Origin: Mycolicibacterium bacteremicum | GTDB taxonomy: Bacteria > Actinomycetota > Actinomycetes > Mycobacteriales > Mycobacteriaceae | Length of the DNA stretch: 64,000 nt | Direction of reading: 5' to 3' | NCBI RefSeq assembly: GCF_943913955.1 | Contig: NZ_CALUAE010000020.1 | Coordinates: forward strand, 20,037-84,036 | Shown: positions 33,923 to 42,682 of the stretch, piece by piece | Layout of the letters: the number at the start of each line of letters is the position of its first letter | How positions within the stretch are numbered: the stretch's first letter is position 1 | Notes under the pieces: model-generated | Seen by the model: only the letters and a program-made list of their open reading frames with translations | The model's database searches: none | Told to the model about the DNA's origin: nothing | Translations under genes and position numbers: made by a program

Positions 33923-35290
33923 TCACTTCCAGTCGATGACGGCCTTTTCCTTGCGCTCGGTGATGGGCCGGGCCAGCTCCTGCTCGTTGCAGATGCGCTG
34001 CAGGTTGTCCAGCGTCTCGTCCAGGCCGGGGCCCTGCCGCTTGCCCGGGGTGAAGGTCGCGGGCAGGTTGCGCATGCCCTGGATCACGCCGATGGTGTCG
34101 TAGTGCACGGTGCCCTCGGGGTCGCACACGTAATCCGGCATCCGGTCCAGCACGGCGGTCAGCATCGACTTGAACACCGTGCGGGCCACGTTGGAGCCCA
34201 CGCAGCGGTGCACACCGATCCCGAAGCTGAAGTGCCGGTTGCCCTTGCGGTCCATGATCAGCTCGTTGGGCTGATCGAATACCGCCGGGTCGCGGTTGGC
34301 CATCGCCCAGGACAGCCACAGCCGCTCGTACTGCTTGAACTGCTGCCCCTCGACCTCGACGTCCTCGGCGAAGGTCCGTCCGTCGCCCGGCGCGGGGGTG
34401 AAGAAGCGCAGGAACTCCTCGGTGGCCGGGTTCAGCAGCGCGTCGCGGTCGCGGGAGAGCCGCTCGCGCTCGTCGGGATGCTCGCCGAGCCATTCCAGGG
34501 CGTGTGCGGTCAGCGCGGTGGTGGTGTCGAATCCGCCGCCGATGACCAGGCCCAGGTTGCCGAGGATCTCCATGTCCGGTGCCGGCTCGCCGTCGATGCG
34601 CAGCTGCAGCATGGCGTTGACCAGGCCCGGCCGCGGGTTCTCGCGGATCTCCATCATGTTGTTGATGATGTCGATGCCCATCTCGCGGTGCTGCTCGTTG
34701 ATCTTCTCGCGTTCCGGGGCATGCTCGGGGGTGTAGACCGAGGCGTGCGTGGGCTCGCTGTAGACGTTCCACTTCTTGAGGTCCAGGCCCATCATGGCCA
34801 GCGTGAACACCGCGGGCACCACGTTGGCGAGGTGGTCGACGAAGTCGATGCTGCCCGACTCGATGTGTTCGTCGAGGGCGGCGCGGGTGATCTCGTCGAC
34901 GAACGGTTCCCAGCGCTTGATGGCGGCGGGGGACAGGTAGGGGTTCAGCGCGCCGCGGTAGGCGCTGTGTTCGGGCTCGTCCATCTCCAGGATGCCGCCG
35001 CGCACCACGGTGGCGCGGCTGGCCTTGGGGATGGTGATGCCCTTGAACGGCGTCTCACCGGAGATGTCGTGATGGTTGGACACCACCGGGCAGCGGGCGA
35101 GTTCGAAGACGTGCTTGCTGTCGGCGGCGACCCAGTGCCCGTCGTAGACGTCGGTCCACGCCAGCGGGCACTTGGACTGCATCTCCTCGGTGATCTTCTC
35201 GAACTGCAGCCGGTATTCCGGGGTGTGCCGGTCGAAGTGGTAGGTGTTCTTCTTGCGGTCTTCGTCGGCCGAGATGTCATCGATGGTCAT
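33923..35290 (-). CDS. Cytochrome P450
   Basis: A 455-residue P450, the longest of the five here: I-helix GGGFDTTTAL, ExxR in EEFLRFFTP and haem loop FGIGVHRCVG, with a C-terminal extension after the haem helix (GPGLDETLDNLQ to VIDWK). It follows its ferredoxin gene by 53 bp and lies at the end of an SDR-SDR-ferredoxin-P450 operon. It belongs to a different P450 subgroup from the other four. Confidence 0.95.
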   Translation of the reverse strand: MTIDDISADEDRKKNTYHFDRHTPEYRLQFEKITEEMQSKCPLAWTDVYDGHWVAADSKHVFELARCPVVSNHHDISGETPFKGITIPKASRATVVRGGILEMDEPEHSAYRGALNPYLSPAAIKRWEPFVDEITRAALDEHIESGSIDFVDHLANVVPAVFTLAMMGLDLKKWNVYSEPTHASVYTPEHAPEREKINEQHREMGIDIINNMMEIRENPRPGLVNAMLQLRIDGEPAPDMEILGNLGLVIGGGFDTTTALTAHALEWLGEHPDERERLSRDRDALLNPATEEFLRFFTPAPGDGRTFAEDVEVEGQQFKQYERLWLSWAMANRDPAVFDQPNELIMDRKGNRHFSFGIGVHRCVGSNVARTVFKSMLTAVLDRMPDYVCDPEGTVHYDTIGVIQGMRNLPATFTPGKRQGPGLDETLDNLQRICNEQELARPITERKEKAVIDWK

Positions 35291-35343
35291 GGCTGGCTTT
35301 CTTCATGGCGCATTTCATGGCGTTGTCTGGCTGGGCGGCAGCG

Positions 35344-35535
35344 TCATTCGATGACGATGGCTTGCTCCGGGCAGGAGTGCACGGCCTCGCGCACCGCGTC
35401 CTCCTGATCGGCGGGGACCACATCCGAAGCGGGTGAGGCATGTCCGTCGACATCGTCGAGTTCGAACGCGTCGGGCGCGATCATCGCGCACAGGGTGTGG
35501 CCCTGGCAACGACTTCCGTCAACCGAAACCTTCAC
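35344..35535 (-). CDS. [3Fe-4S] ferredoxin, P450 partner
   Basis: A 63-residue ferredoxin: C10-QGHTL-C16 ... SCPEQA, with His at the fourth-ligand position. GTG 35535 has AAAGGGG upstream. It sits between an SDR and the P450, whose electron donor it should be. Confidence 0.94.
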   Translation of the reverse strand: MKVSVDGSRCQGHTLCAMIAPDAFELDDVDGHASPASDVVPADQEDAVREAVHSCPEQAIVIE

Positions 35536-35569
35536 TGCGTCAACCCCTTTCGGTTCTTTCCTGGAATCA

Positions 35570-36451
35570 TCAGACGTGGTAGTCGTACCACTTGAGGTAG
35601 CCGCCGGCGTCGACGCGCAGCTGCATACCGGTGACGAAACGGGACTCGTCCGAGGCCAGCCACAACACGGCGTTGCTGATGTCCTCGGGTTCGATGTAGT
35701 TGACCTTCATGGCCTGCTGCACGCTGAACACCGGCTCGGCGTCGGCGCGGGTCGGGTTCTCCAGGTCCGGGCGGAACGAGCGGTACATCGGCTCGCTCTG
35801 CAGCATGTCGGTGTTGCAGTTGGTCGGGTGGATCACGTTGGCCCGGATACCGCGCACGGCCAACTCGGTGGCCAGGTAGTGCACGTACTCCGAGATCAGC
35901 CGCTTGCTGACCATGTAGCCCATGCCACCGGGGTCATTGCCCGGATTGGGCTTGTTGTGCGCGTCCATCAGTGCCGCCGCGGAGGCCGTCGCGACGATGG
36001 AGGCGCCCTCGTTCAGGTGCGGCAGCGCGACCTGGATGGCGTTGATGGTGCCGACGAAGTTGGTGTTGATCCCGTCGGTCCAGGCCTGCATGGCCGGCTG
36101 GCCCTTCATGGCGGCGATACCGGCCTGCGCGACGACGATGTCGACCTTGCCGAACTCGGCCAGGCCGGCGTCCAGCGCGGCCCGCAAATCGGCCTCGTTG
36201 CGGACGTCCGCCTGGGCGGTGACGATGCGGCGGCCGGTCTTCTCGACGTAGTTCTTGGTCTCCTCGAGATCCTCGGCGGTGGCCATGGCGTAGCCGACGG
36301 TCTCGTAGTTCTTGCAGATGTCGACGGCGATGATGTCGGCACCCTCTTCGGCGAGCCGGATCGCGTGGCTGCGGCCCTGGCCGCGGGCGGCGCCGGTGAT
36401 GAAGGCGACTTTCCCGGCTACCCGGCCTGCGCTGCTTGCTGTCGTACCCAT
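35570..36451 (-). CDS. Mycofactocin-type SDR oxidoreductase
   Basis: A 293-residue SDR with the signature of mycofactocin-coupled dehydrogenases: ITGAARGQGRSHAIRLAEEG, IIAVDIC and the inserted loop VGYAMATAEDLEETKNYVE, then YMVSK and VDAGGYLK. Such enzymes hold NAD tightly and pass electrons to the peptide-derived cofactor mycofactocin. It probably oxidises the alcohol formed by the adjacent P450. No mycofactocin biosynthesis genes lie in the window. Confidence 0.92.
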   Translation of the reverse strand: MGTTASSAGRVAGKVAFITGAARGQGRSHAIRLAEEGADIIAVDICKNYETVGYAMATAEDLEETKNYVEKTGRRIVTAQADVRNEADLRAALDAGLAEFGKVDIVVAQAGIAAMKGQPAMQAWTDGINTNFVGTINAIQVALPHLNEGASIVATASAAALMDAHNKPNPGNDPGGMGYMVSKRLISEYVHYLATELAVRGIRANVIHPTNCNTDMLQSEPMYRSFRPDLENPTRADAEPVFSVQQAMKVNYIEPEDISNAVLWLASDESRFVTGMQLRVDAGGYLKWYDYHV

Positions 36452-36468
36452 GAATAGCCCTCTCGCTC

Positions 36469-37170
36469 TTAGGTGTTCCGGCCGCCGTTGACGCCCAGGA
36501 TCTGTCCGGTGATGTAGCCGGCCTCCTCGGAGATGAAGAAGGCGCAGGCCGCTGCGATGTCCTCGGGTTTGCCCATCCGGCGCACCGGAGTCTGCTCGAT
36601 CTGCTTGGCGGTGTCGCCGAGGAAGCCACGGTCCTCGGCCTTGCGCAGCATCGGGGTGTCGATGAAACCGGGCGGGACGGCGTTGACGGTGATACCCATC
36701 GGGCCGTACTCCAGCGCCAGTGATTTGGTCAGGCCGTTGACCGCCGACTTGGCCGCGACATAGGGCGCCATGAACGGCTGGCCCGAATGCGTGCTGGACG
36801 ACGAGATGTTCACGATCCGACCCCAGCCGGCCTCGATCATCCCGGGCAGCACGGCTTGGATGCAGTGGAAGGTGCCGTTGAGGTTCACGTCGATGACACG
36901 TTGCCACTGTTCGAACGAGGTGTCGGTGAACTTGCGGAAACTGTCCAGGCCGGCGGCGTTGACCAGGATCGTGACGGGGCCGAGTTGGGCCCGGATGGCG
37001 TCCAGCGCGGTGTCCACGGCGGCCCGGTCGGTGACGTTGGCGACGAACGCATTCGGTGTATCCGACGGGTTCAGGTCCAGGGTGGCGACGTGGTAGCCGT
37101 CGGCGCGCAGTCGGTCGGCGATGGCCCGTCCGATACCCGACCCGCCGCCCGTCACGACAGCATTCTTCAC
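36469..37170 (-). CDS. SDR family oxidoreductase
   Basis: A 233-residue classical SDR: TGGGSGIGRAIA, VNLNGTFHC, ISSSSTHSG, YVAAK and EEAGYITGQILGVNGG. It resembles the SDR of the Rieske operon (12982). First gene of the SDR-SDR-ferredoxin-P450 operon, 17 bp before the mycofactocin-type SDR. A GAGAAC-CGT-ACTCTC site is 35 bp upstream. Confidence 0.92.
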   Translation of the reverse strand: MKNAVVTGGGSGIGRAIADRLRADGYHVATLDLNPSDTPNAFVANVTDRAAVDTALDAIRAQLGPVTILVNAAGLDSFRKFTDTSFEQWQRVIDVNLNGTFHCIQAVLPGMIEAGWGRIVNISSSSTHSGQPFMAPYVAAKSAVNGLTKSLALEYGPMGITVNAVPPGFIDTPMLRKAEDRGFLGDTAKQIEQTPVRRMGKPEDIAAACAFFISEEAGYITGQILGVNGGRNT

Positions 37171-37204
37171 CTGCGAGCCTCCTAAGAATCGCCCTTCCGA
37201 TTAT

Positions 37205-37219
37205 GAGAACCGTACTCTC
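37205..37219. promoter_or_regulatory. GAGAAT-N3-ATTCTC-type site, SDR-P450 operon
   Basis: GAGAAC-CGT-ACTCTC keeps the arms GAGAA and CTC of the recurring palindrome and lies 35 bp upstream of the SDR start on the minus strand, a spacing like that at 30824 and 62717. Confidence 0.45.
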
Positions 37220-37359
37220 GGGTCGGTCGTTGTCGCAAGACTCGCAGTCTCGAATCCGGGAAACAAAAGTTTGGCGTCATCGGCGTGCTCGGACCATACG
37301 ACTAGCGTGGCTACGCTTTCTTGCGTTCTCATCCACCGGATGTAGTATTCGCCGTTGAT

Positions 37360-37374
37360 GAGAATGAAATTTCC
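37360..37374. promoter_or_regulatory. GAGAAT-N3-ATTCTC-type site, aldehyde dehydrogenase
   Basis: GAGAAT-GAA-ATTTCC keeps a perfect left arm, with flanking GATG and CATC also paired, 18 bp upstream of the aldehyde dehydrogenase ATG. It is in the same divergent region as the site at 37205. Confidence 0.45.
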
Positions 37375-37392
37375 ATCACAGTGAGGAGCCCG

Positions 37393-38856
37393 ATGTCCGA
37401 GACGTCCACGATCACCGCCAAGCGGATGCTGATCGACGGAGAACTGGTCGAGACGCCCAGCACCTTCGCATCATTGAATCCCGCCACCGGCGAGGTGCTC
37501 GGGCAGGCCCCCGACGCCACGGTGGCCGACGCGGAGGCAGCCGTCGCCGCCGCCCGGCGGGCCTTCGACACCTCGGGCTGGGCCACCGATGTCGCGCTGC
37601 GCATCCGCTGCCTCGAACAATTCCACGCCGCGCTGGTGGAACACCGCGACGAACTTGCCGCGCTCACCATCGCGGAGGTCGGCGCGACGCCGGCATTGAC
37701 CCAGGGCGCCCAGCTCGATCAGCCGATCGCGATCGTCAAGTACTACCTCGATCTCCTGCGTGACTATCCGCTCACCGAGGATCTGGGCACCATCGAGGTC
37801 CGCGGGCAGCAGCACCACCGCTGGGTCGAGAAGGAGGCCGCCGGGGTGGTCGCGGCGATCATCGCCTACAACTACCCGAATCAGCTGGCGCTGGCGAAGC
37901 TGGCCCCGGCACTGGCCGCCGGCTGCACCGTCATCCTCAAGGCCGCACCGGACACCCCGCTGATCACGCTGGCACTCGGCGAGCTGATCGCCAACCACAC
38001 CGACATCCCCGCCGGCGTGGTCAACGTCATCAGCGGCGCCGATCCGCAGGTCGGCGCGGTACTCACCACCGCCCCGGACGTCGACATGGTGACCTTCACC
38101 GGCTCGACCCCGACCGGACGCGCGATCATGGCCGCCGCCAGTTCCACCCTGAAGAAGGTGTTCCTGGAGCTCGGCGGCAAGTCCGCGGCGATCGTGCTCG
38201 ACGATGCCGACTTCGGCACGGCCGCACTGTTCTCCGCATTCAGCATGGTGACCCACGCCGGACAGGGCTGTGCGCTGACCTCGCGGCTGCTGGTGCCGCG
38301 CAGCCACCACGACGAGATCGTGGAACTGGTCAAGACCAACTTCGGCCACGTCCGCTACGGCGATCCCAACGAGCCGGGCACCTATATGGGACCGCTCATC
38401 AGTGAAAAGCAGCGCGACAAGGTCGACGCCATGGTGCAGCGTGCCGTGGCGGCCGGGGCGACACTGGTCACCGGTGGCGAGAAGAAGGGGCCGGGCTACT
38501 TCTATACGCCGACCCTGCTGACCGACGTCGACCCGGACAGTGAGATCGCCCAGGAAGAGGTCTTCGGTCCGGTGCTCGCGGTGATCGCCTACGACGATGA
38601 CGACGACGCGGTGCGGATCGCCAACAACTCCATCTACGGTCTGTCCGGCGCGGTGTTCGGAAGTCAGGAGCGCGCCCTGGCGGTGGCCCGGCGGATCCGC
38701 ACCGGCACCTTCTCGATCAACGGCGGCAACTACTTCAGCCCCGACAGCCCCTTCGGCGGATTCAAGCAGTCCGGTATCGGCCGCGAGATGGGCCGGGCCG
38801 GACTCGAGGAGTTCCTGGAGGCCAAGACCTTCGCCGTTCCGGTGGTGGGCGCATGA
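37393..38856 (+). CDS. Aldehyde dehydrogenase
   Basis: A 487-residue aldehyde dehydrogenase: LELGGKSAA, GQGCALTS (catalytic Cys), EEVFGPV and PFGGFKQSGIGRE. ATG 37393 with GAGGAG upstream; the open frame extends further but would include the operator. It starts a plus-strand operon with CoA-transferase and a ketosynthase-like fusion, joined by a mini-ORF insert at its stop. Confidence 0.93.
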   Translation: MSETSTITAKRMLIDGELVETPSTFASLNPATGEVLGQAPDATVADAEAAVAAARRAFDTSGWATDVALRIRCLEQFHAALVEHRDELAALTIAEVGATPALTQGAQLDQPIAIVKYYLDLLRDYPLTEDLGTIEVRGQQHHRWVEKEAAGVVAAIIAYNYPNQLALAKLAPALAAGCTVILKAAPDTPLITLALGELIANHTDIPAGVVNVISGADPQVGAVLTTAPDVDMVTFTGSTPTGRAIMAAASSTLKKVFLELGGKSAAIVLDDADFGTAALFSAFSMVTHAGQGCALTSRLLVPRSHHDEIVELVKTNFGHVRYGDPNEPGTYMGPLISEKQRDKVDAMVQRAVAAGATLVTGGEKKGPGYFYTPTLLTDVDPDSEIAQEEVFGPVLAVIAYDDDDDAVRIANNSIYGLSGAVFGSQERALAVARRIRTGTFSINGGNYFSPDSPFGGFKQSGIGREMGRAGLEEFLEAKTFAVPVVGA

Positions 38857-38921
38857 GCGGAGCTTGCGGGGCGAAAATTGGAGTCCCATTCGGTGACCGA
38901 GCCTGCGAGGTGACCGAATAA
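38853..38921 (+). repeat. MIRU-like intergenic element with 22-residue mini-ORF
   Basis: ATG 38853 overlaps the aldehyde dehydrogenase stop and opens a 22-codon ORF (MSGACGAK ... DRACEVTE) whose TAA shares its last base with the CoA-transferase ATG. It matches the insert at 28006-28074 in length, register and conserved ends. Confidence 0.65.
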
Positions 38922-40129
38922 TGTCCAAGCCACTCGACGGGATCCGGGTCCTCGAGGTCGCGATGTACGGCTTCGTGCCGTCGGCCGGCGCCGTCCTCGC
39001 CGAATGGGGTGCCGACGTCGTCAAGGTCGAGCATGCCGTCACCGGTGACCCGCAGCGTGGGCTGCGTCAGACCGGGCTGCTGCGTGTCGACGGCGACCCG
39101 AATCCCAACATCGAGCACGCCAACCGGCTCAAACGCAGTGTCGGGCTGGACATGTCGGTGCCCGAGGGTCGGGAGGTGCTGCTGGAACTGGCCAAGCGGG
39201 CCGATGTGTTCCTGACCAGCTTCCTGCCCGGGCACCGGGCGAAGTTCGGCATCGATGTCGACGACATCCGGGCGGTCAACCCGTCGATCATCTATGCACG
39301 CGGCAGCGCGCTGGGCCCGCGCGGTGAGGAAGCCGGCAAGGGTGGCTATGACATGACGGCGTTCTGGTGCCGCGCCGGCACGGCTCGTACCATCACCCCG
39401 CCGGACATGCCGGGCATGATCGGCCCGCCCGGACCTGCCTACGGCGACACCATTTCCGGGACCAATCTGGCCGGGGGTATCGCGGCGGCCCTGGTGAAGC
39501 GCGAGCGCACCGGGGAGCCCTCCGTCGTGGATGTCTCGCTGCTGGGGAGCGGGCTGTGGTCGATGGGGCACACCGTCGCACTGACCAATCACCTCAACGA
39601 GCGGATGGAGGCGTTCCCGCCGGGGACGCAGGGCTCACCGTTCAACCCGCTCGTCGGGCTCTATCCGACCGCGGACGACCGCTACATCTCGTTCGTGATG
39701 ATGCAGCCGACGAAGTTCTGGGCCGATGTCTGCCGACACATGGATCTCGAGGACCTGATCGACGATCCGCGCTTCGCGACGGCCGAGTCGATCGCCGAGA
39801 ACACCGCGGCGGCCAACGAGATCCTCACCGCTGCAATGCAGAAGCGCACGCTGCCGGAATGGAGTGAGCGGTTCTCGACGCTGGCCGGGCCCTGGGCACC
39901 CGTGCAGGACACCCTGCAGGCGGCGCAGGATGCACAGATCCGGGCCAATGAATATCTGGTGCAGGCGGGCGATCTCGAACTGGTCGCCAACCCGGTGCAG
40001 TTCGATGTGGCCGCGCCCACCAGCGGCCCGGCCCCCGGATTCGCCGAGCAGACCGACGAGATCCTGCTGGAGCTCGGCCTGGACTGGGATCGCATCATCG
40101 AGCTGAAAACCGCAGGCGCCGTCACCTGA
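38921..40129 (+). CDS. Class III CoA-transferase (CaiB/BaiF family)
   Basis: A 402-residue CoA-transferase: LDGIRVLEVA at the N-terminus, LAEWGADVVKVEH, LKRSVGLDMS and the catalytic Asp in GGYDMTAFW. It would move CoA between acyl groups, or as in bile-acid and some steroid pathways activate or racemise a branched acid. It lies between an aldehyde dehydrogenase (makes the acid) and thiolase-like proteins. Confidence 0.92.
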   Translation: MSKPLDGIRVLEVAMYGFVPSAGAVLAEWGADVVKVEHAVTGDPQRGLRQTGLLRVDGDPNPNIEHANRLKRSVGLDMSVPEGREVLLELAKRADVFLTSFLPGHRAKFGIDVDDIRAVNPSIIYARGSALGPRGEEAGKGGYDMTAFWCRAGTARTITPPDMPGMIGPPGPAYGDTISGTNLAGGIAAALVKRERTGEPSVVDVSLLGSGLWSMGHTVALTNHLNERMEAFPPGTQGSPFNPLVGLYPTADDRYISFVMMQPTKFWADVCRHMDLEDLIDDPRFATAESIAENTAAANEILTAAMQKRTLPEWSERFSTLAGPWAPVQDTLQAAQDAQIRANEYLVQAGDLELVANPVQFDVAAPTSGPAPGFAEQTDEILLELGLDWDRIIELKTAGAVT

Positions 40130-40159
40130 CGGCTTCCCGGAGAGGTACCCACACAGCCC

Positions 40160-41335
40160 ATGCCCTACGTTTCGTCGATCGGCACCTACCTGCCGTGCTG
40201 GGGTACCCCCTGGCACCGGGTGCCCGGTGATGACGAGGACGCCATCACCCTGGCGGTGGAGGCGGGCCGGGCCGCGCTGGCATCGGGTGCGGCCGTCGAG
40301 CGGGTGGTGCTGGTGAGCCGCAACCTGCCGCTGGTGGAGAGCAGTAACGCCGCGGTGTTGCTGGCCGGGCTCGGCCTGGACCCCGAACTGGAGGTCGACG
40401 AAAGGCTGGGCGGCGCACCGGCGGCCGCCGACGCCGTCAGCTCCGCGCGACCCCGCACGCTGATCATCGGGGTGGACCTGGACCCGGCAGGCGCGGCCGC
40501 GCTGGTGACCGCCGAACACGGCCTGCGCGTGCGCACCGCGGCCCGGGTGGCCCGCAGCCTGCCGGTCCGCATCCGTACCGAGGCCGGCGGCGTGCAGGAC
40601 TACGGGGACCCGCGGCTGCTGCACGAGCGAGGGCTGATCGCGTCGTTGGAGGCCGCCTGGCTGGACACGCCGGTGGCGGTGGCCGGGGTCGGTCACGACC
40701 GCGCCGTCGAACTGTGCCTGCCCGGCCCGCCGCGGCTGCCGACCGTGGGTGCCAGTGCGGGCATCTTCGCCCTCGCCGGGATGGCGGAAGAGGGTCGGAC
40801 CGGTGCGCTGGTCGCCGTCGAACAGGCCATCCTGTCCGGGCTGACGGTCGGCGGCGGTACGGCGGTGACCCGTCGCCGTGAAACATCGGCGCGCCCGGTG
40901 CCGACGTACTCCTATGTGAAGGGCAGTCAGATCCCCATCTCGTTGGCCGCCTATGAGCGCGCCTTCGAGGCGAAGGTGCGCTGGGAGGCGGGAACCTTCA
41001 CCGGCAGTGACGAATTGGATTTCCCGCCGCGCTTCCGGGTTGCCCGGGACGGCGCGCTGGCCACCGATTACGCGTTGGTGCCGTTGCCGCGCACCGGCAC
41101 GGTCTACACCGAGGTGACGGTGCATGTTCCGGTACCGGGGTTGCGGACGCCCTATTCGCTGGTGATCGTCGAACTCGACGGGGTGGGAGTGCGGGCGCTG
41201 GTCAAGGTGACCGGTGTCGAGCCCGGCAGCGTGGAGATCGGTGACCGCGGCCGGATGGCGCTGCGACGTGTCGCGATGCGGTCCGGGGTGCCCGACTACG
41301 GTTACGCCTTCGCGCCGGACGAGGTGGCGGCATGA
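40160..41335 (+). CDS. Ketosynthase/HMG-CoA synthase-like protein fused to DUF35
   Basis: A 391-residue fusion in the order opposite to that at 23403. The N-terminal ~240 residues have a thiolase-superfamily look (YVSSIGTYLP, AVERVVLVSRNLP, GTGALVAVEQ) but no evident catalytic Cys. Then YSYVKGSQIPISLA starts a DUF35 segment: its zinc-ribbon cysteines are missing, while the OB-fold strands remain (TVYTEVTVHVPVP, IVELDGVGVRALVKVTGVEP, GDRGRMALRRV). It may be a structural partner of the thiolase at 41513. Confidence 0.75.
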   Translation: MPYVSSIGTYLPCWGTPWHRVPGDDEDAITLAVEAGRAALASGAAVERVVLVSRNLPLVESSNAAVLLAGLGLDPELEVDERLGGAPAAADAVSSARPRTLIIGVDLDPAGAAALVTAEHGLRVRTAARVARSLPVRIRTEAGGVQDYGDPRLLHERGLIASLEAAWLDTPVAVAGVGHDRAVELCLPGPPRLPTVGASAGIFALAGMAEEGRTGALVAVEQAILSGLTVGGGTAVTRRRETSARPVPTYSYVKGSQIPISLAAYERAFEAKVRWEAGTFTGSDELDFPPRFRVARDGALATDYALVPLPRTGTVYTEVTVHVPVPGLRTPYSLVIVELDGVGVRALVKVTGVEPGSVEIGDRGRMALRRVAMRSGVPDYGYAFAPDEVAA

Positions 41336-41430
41336 GCGACGCGTGCGAGCGAATCGATGATATGAGCGACGCGTGCGAGCTAACCGTCGGTCAGGCCGGC
41401 GGCCGCCGGACCCGCGCGGTGACAACATGA
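41332..41430 (+). repeat. MIRU-like element with internally duplicated mini-ORF
   Basis: ATG 41332 overlaps the preceding stop and opens a 32-codon ORF beginning MSDACERIDD, then MSDACELTVG: the 19-bp start segment (41332-41350) is repeated at 41362-41380. The opening MSDACERI matches MSEACERI of the insert at 28006-28074. Confidence 0.6.
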
Positions 41431-41516
41431 GCGGATGCTGTGAGTTCGGCAAATATCGGCATCTTTACCGTAACCCATTCGATAGGATCGCCGTCGCAAC
41501 CGGGAGGAGGTCATGA
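41427..41516 (+). repeat. Second bridging mini-ORF before the thiolase
   Basis: ATG 41427 overlaps the stop of the previous mini-ORF and opens a 29-codon ORF (MSGCCEFGK ... FDRIAVATG) whose TGA overlaps the thiolase ATG. Together with the element before it, two chained mini-ORFs fill the 177-bp gap; GGGAGGAGG before the thiolase is a strong ribosome-binding site. Confidence 0.5.
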
Positions 41517-42682
41517 GAAACGTCGCCATCGTCGGCGCGGGGATGACCTCCTTCGGGGAGCACTTCGCGCTCGGACTCAAGGATCTGCTGCCACTGGCCT
41601 TCGCCGACTGTGTGCGCAGCATCGACAAGGGCCTGGACAAGTTCGATCTGCAGGCCGCCTGGTACGGCTCGATGGGTACCGCCGACGGGTTCCCGGCCGG
41701 AATCCTGGCCGACACTCTGGGATTGCCCGACCTGCCCGTCACCCGCATCGAGAACTCCTGCGCCACCGGTAACGACGCGGTGCGCAACGCGTTGTTCGCG
41801 GTCGCCTCAGGGGCTTTCGACGTCGCGCTGGTGATGGGTGCGGACAAGCTGCGCGACACCACGTCGGCGGACATGCTGTGGGAGTGGGAAGCGATGGCCA
41901 GGGACAAGGCCTGGGATTACCCGCTGGGCCTGGTGGCCCCGGCCGGCTTCGCCCTGCACGTACGGCGCTACCTGCACGAGTCGCCGGCCACCCGGGAGCA
42001 CCTGGCGATGATCGCGGTGAAGAACCACCGGCACGGGGTGAGCAACCCCAAGGCCCGCTTGCGTTTTGAGATCACCATGGAGCAGGCCATGGCGGCGCCG
42101 GTGGTGGTGACACCGTTCCATGTCTACGACTGCGCCCCGCAGAGCGATGGGGCCGCCGCACTGGTCATCGCGGCCGAGGATGTGGTGGATCGTTTCACCG
42201 ACCGCCCGGTGTGGATCCGCGGCGTCGGACTGGGGCTCGATTCGGTGATGCACCAGCACAAGGCCGACCTGACGACCTTCCCGGCGACGGTCCGGGCGGC
42301 CAAACAGGCCTTCGCGATGGCAAATATGACACCGGCGGATATTAATGTCGCCGAAGTCCACGATTTCTTCACGGGGATCGAGCTGATCAGCTATGAAGAT
42401 CTAGGCTTCGCCGACAGGTTTGACGGATACAAACTCGCGGAGGCAGAAGTCACCAGCGTCGGGGGAGCGCTGCCGGTGAATGCCAGTGGGGGTCTGAAGA
42501 CCAAAGGGCATCCGCCGGGTGCCACCGGTGTGGCACAGTGCGTTGAGCTTTTTGAGCAGTTGCGCGGCGAGGCGTCCAATCAGGTGGATGGCGCCCGAGT
42601 CGCGTTGGCGCACAACGTCGGCGGCCCGACAGCAGTAGCAGCGGTCACAATCCTGGAAGGACCCGGTGGGGATGGCAGGTAA
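41513..42682 (+). CDS. Thiolase (SCPx/Ltp type)
   Basis: A 389-residue thiolase-fold enzyme: catalytic Cys in IENSCATGND, EVHDFFTGIE, and His in GGLKTKGHPPGATG, then ALAHNVGGPTAV. All expected residues for a lipid-transfer-type thiolase are present, so C-C cleavage of a beta-keto or beta-hydroxy acyl-CoA is likely. Its stop lies inside the start of yrbEA, so it is probably the first gene of the mce operon transcript. Confidence 0.92.
   Translation: MRNVAIVGAGMTSFGEHFALGLKDLLPLAFADCVRSIDKGLDKFDLQAAWYGSMGTADGFPAGILADTLGLPDLPVTRIENSCATGNDAVRNALFAVASGAFDVALVMGADKLRDTTSADMLWEWEAMARDKAWDYPLGLVAPAGFALHVRRYLHESPATREHLAMIAVKNHRHGVSNPKARLRFEITMEQAMAAPVVVTPFHVYDCAPQSDGAAALVIAAEDVVDRFTDRPVWIRGVGLGLDSVMHQHKADLTTFPATVRAAKQAFAMANMTPADINVAEVHDFFTGIELISYEDLGFADRFDGYKLAEAEVTSVGGALPVNASGGLKTKGHPPGATGVAQCVELFEQLRGEASNQVDGARVALAHNVGGPTAVAAVTILEGPGGDGR

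Noticed and set aside
33848..35407. A 519-codon open frame on the plus strand
   Set aside because: Antisense to the P450 at 33923 and its ferredoxin; composition typical of a high-G+C shadow frame.
39635..41452. A 605-codon minus-strand open frame
   Set aside because: Spans antisense of the CoA-transferase and ketosynthase-like genes, with Arg/His/Gln-rich low-complexity translation.
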